Source of the DNA: RGIG5612 sp964528825
Lineage (GTDB): Bacteria; Bacillota; Clostridia; Lachnospirales; Lachnospiraceae
Assembly (NCBI GenBank): GCA_964528825.1
Contig: CAZGVB010000001.1
Span: 53,545-117,544, forward strand
Direction of reading: 5' to 3'
DNA length: 64,000 nucleotides
Part shown: positions 62,078-64,000 of the stretch, piece by piece
Layout of the letters: each line of letters starts with the position of its first letter
How positions within the stretch are numbered: position 1 is the first letter of the stretch
Notes under the pieces: model-generated
Database searches by the model: none
What the model was told of the DNA's origin: nothing
What the model saw: only the letters and a program-made list of their open reading frames with translations
Position numbers and translations under genes: made by a program

Positions 62078-63298
62078 TTATGATCTGTAACTTCCGTTAA
62101 TATTTACGTATTCGTATGTAAGGTCGCATCCGTAAGCAGTCGCACTTGCATTGCCGCTGTTAAGCTCAACTATTATCTGTATTTCTTTTTCATCAAGGAT
62201 GTTTTTTGCAAGCTCCTCGGAAAAATCTACGCCGGCTCCGCTTCTGCATACGGTTACCGATCCTGCTTTGCTCTCAAATACCACATCGATCTTTGTAACA
62301 TCAACATCGGCTCCCGAATAACCGATCGCACAAAGTACCCTTCCCCAATTCGCATCTGATCCGAACACGGCACATTTCAGCAGGTTTGAACAGATAATGC
62401 TTTTAGCCACCGTGACCGCTGTCTTTTTATCTGCAGATGTATTTACTGTACATATGATCAGCTTATCGGCACCCTCACCGTCCTTTGCAAGACATTTTGC
62501 AAGATATGTAGTTACCTCATGAAAAGCCTTGCAGAATATATCATATCCTTCTCCTTGGCACGTGATCTCATTATTGCCTGCCAAGCCGTTTGCAAGAACA
62601 GTTACCATGTCATTTGTTGATGTATCACCATCAACGCTCACCATATTGAACGAATCCTCTATATCCGCACTAAGTATCTCCTTAAGCATCTTTGACGATA
62701 TATTCACATCGGTTGTTATGAAAGCAAGCATAGTAGCCATATTCGGATGTATCATACCGGATCCTTTGGCAATACCCCCTATGTGACATGTCATACCGTC
62801 TATGTCAAACTCAACGGCAATCTCCTTTTTTACGGTATCAGTAGTCATAACAGCCCTTGCTGCCCTGTCCGATCCGTTTATATCCAGTCCGCAAAAAAGC
62901 TCCGGAATTGCCCTCTTTATAGGTTCCACGTCAAGCTTTTGCCCTATGACGCCGGTTGATGCTACCAAAACATTATCCGGATCTATATTGGCCTGTTTAG
63001 CAAGGCTTTTGCACATTTCATCGGCTATAAAAATCCCGTCGGCATTGCATGTATTTGCATTTCCGCTGTTGAAGATAATAGCCTGTGCCATGCCGTTTTC
63101 AAGATGTTTTTTTGTTACTGCAAGCGGTGCGCCCTTAACAAGATTGGTAGTATAAACAGCAGCACCGCATGCCGGTACTTCACTGAATATAAGGCCCAGA
63201 TCAAGTCTGTCTGTATTCTCTCTTATTCCGCAATGCACACCATTTGCTTTAAAACCTTTAGGAGCGCATACACCGCCCTCTGTTCTCTTAAAATCCAT
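62078..63298 (-). CDS. argJ: Bifunctional ornithine acetyltransferase/N-acetylglutamate synthase
   Basis: Recycles the acetyl group from acetylornithine to glutamate. The precursor is self-cleaved before the nucleophile Thr in KGSGMIHPNMATML, giving alpha and beta chains; this motif is intact. GGVCAPKGFKANGVHCGIR at the N-terminus and GSDANWGRVLCAIGYSG are also typical. Length 406. Whether it is bi- or monofunctional is not settled, but no argA or argE is seen nearby, which fits the cyclic pathway. Confidence 0.97.
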   Translation of the reverse strand: MDFKRTEGGVCAPKGFKANGVHCGIRENTDRLDLGLIFSEVPACGAAVYTTNLVKGAPLAVTKKHLENGMAQAIIFNSGNANTCNADGIFIADEMCKSLAKQANIDPDNVLVASTGVIGQKLDVEPIKRAIPELFCGLDINGSDRAARAVMTTDTVKKEIAVEFDIDGMTCHIGGIAKGSGMIHPNMATMLAFITTDVNISSKMLKEILSADIEDSFNMVSVDGDTSTNDMVTVLANGLAGNNEITCQGEGYDIFCKAFHEVTTYLAKCLAKDGEGADKLIICTVNTSADKKTAVTVAKSIICSNLLKCAVFGSDANWGRVLCAIGYSGADVDVTKIDVVFESKAGSVTVCRSGAGVDFSEELAKNILDEKEIQIIVELNSGNASATAYGCDLTYEYVNINGSYRS

Positions 63299-63330
63299 AT
63301 TCGAACCTTCCCCTAATATTGATCGTATTT

Positions 63331-64000
63331 TTAAAGTACGAGACCTTCCGTCTCATCCGCCCCGATCACAATATTCATATTTTGTATTGCAGCACCGGAG
63401 GCACCTTTTCCCAGGTTGTCGAATCTCGACACCAATAATATCCTTTCCGCATTACCGAATACAGAAATCTCCATACTGTCAAGTCCGCTGAAGGCAGCTG
63501 CCGATAAAAACCCGTTCTCGTCAGCATCATCATTAAATCGGATAAGACGGCTGTCGCGGTAATAATCCTTATATACTTCTTTTATCTTATCTATATTTCC
63601 GTTTATCTGTTCTGCCTGCAGACATATCGAGGATTCCATGCCGCTGTAAAAATCACATACTACGGGACAAAATGCCGGTGCTGTTTTCATTCCCGTTATC
63701 TTTATCATCTCAGGGATATGCTTGTGCATTTGTCCGAGTCCGTATATTCTAGGTCCTTTAAGCAGTTTGCTTCGATCCTCACTTTCATATTCCGCTATCA
63801 TTTTTTTGCCCCCACCGGAATATCCCGTAAGAGAATAGCATGAAAGAAATGCATCTGTACTTATGATACCATTTTCAACAAGAGGCGAGATCAACGATAT
63901 AAACCCACTTGCATGACATCCCGGATTTGCTATTCTTTTTGATGAGGCGATCTTTTTTTTGTATCCGGTAAGCTCCGAAAAACCATATACCCAATCATCG
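63331..64000 (-). CDS. argC: N-acetyl-gamma-glutamyl-phosphate reductase, C-terminal part (5' end outside window)
   Basis: Reduces N-acetylglutamyl phosphate with NADPH. The frame continues to the right edge, so the NADP-binding domain and start are missing. Visible residues include VYGFSELTGYKK, the catalytic Cys in IANPGCHASGF, GYSGGGKKMI and the C-terminal FDNLGKGASGAAIQNMN. NPGCHASG differs from the more common NPGCYPT but keeps the Cys. It precedes argJ by 32 bp and heads the arginine operon. Confidence 0.95.
   Translation of the reverse strand, partial: DDWVYGFSELTGYKKKIASSKRIANPGCHASGFISLISPLVENGIISTDAFLSCYSLTGYSGGGKKMIAEYESEDRSKLLKGPRIYGLGQMHKHIPEMIKITGMKTAPAFCPVVCDFYSGMESSICLQAEQINGNIDKIKEVYKDYYRDSRLIRFNDDADENGFLSAAAFSGLDSMEISVFGNAERILLVSRFDNLGKGASGAAIQNMNIVIGADETEGLVL

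Noticed and set aside
1..64000. Mobile elements, CRISPR arrays, prophage or defence genes
   Set aside because: I found no transposase, integrase, Cas, restriction or phage-like protein and no regularly spaced repeats. All islands are metabolic or housekeeping.

Overview
The window is compact, AT-rich bacterial chromosome from a Gram-positive Firmicute, most probably a Clostridia member of the Lachnospiraceae type. This is inferred from gene content: a dgt-dnaG-rpoD macromolecular-synthesis cluster, Rex, two LCP envelope proteins, an LtaS-like sulfatase, nucleoside uptake through a BMP lipoprotein ABC system, PHP-type histidinol phosphatase, short-form HisG with HisZ, and SD motifs close to GGAGG. 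I see 62 protein genes (the first and last cut by the window edges). I see no rRNA, tRNA, CRISPR array, prophage or insertion sequence.

Layout. 1-453: tail of an aldehyde dehydrogenase. 481-6594 (minus): an operon rex - alr - alr-like paralogue - Nudix - DUF3048 lipoprotein - rmuC. 6697-7290 (minus): maf, divergent from a plus-strand group (7356-11670) of esterase, ABC-F ATPase, PHP phosphoesterase and a degenerate alpha/beta hydrolase. 11721-13766 (minus): LtaS-like enzyme, divergent from a LysR regulator. 14977-32663 (minus): a long, tightly packed housekeeping block which, read in transcription order, is upp, dgt, dnaG, rpoD, trmK, queH, pgk, tpiA, ruvA, ruvB, ftsW/rodA, class B PBP, yicC, gmk-rpoZ, rimO, pgsA, plsC, patatin. 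32743-37032: a small RHH protein and two LCP proteins. 37324-43169: xpt followed by a nucleoside ABC transporter. 43431-48703: FAD oxidoreductase, dut, guaB, glnS. 48817-49944: infC-rpmI-rplT. 50386-58884 (plus): yerC/hisR and a nearly complete histidine operon. 58912-64000 (minus): argC-J-B-D-F.

How the genes work together. Histidine and arginine synthesis run convergently. Purine salvage and GTP synthesis (xpt, guaB, gmk, nucleoside importer) and pyrimidine and dNTP control (upp, dut, dgt) are over-represented. Envelope functions (alr pair, SEDS-PBP pair, LCPs, LtaS-like, PgsA, PlsC) are spread between them.

The most unusual observations are: (1) two adjacent alanine racemase genes whose active-site motifs have decayed in a complementary way, one keeping the barrel motifs with the PLP lysine and the other keeping the C-terminal-domain motifs, as expected if they form an obligate heterodimer; (2) a guanylate kinase reading in frame into RNA polymerase omega, with an internal SD for omega and an A6 run just before the junction; (3) a HisZ-HisG single-chain fusion; (4) an xpt leader with a terminator and a competing helix but no recognisable purine aptamer; (5) infC with a non-AUG start behind an attenuator-like leader terminator; (6) an alpha/beta hydrolase that has apparently lost its whole catalytic triad.
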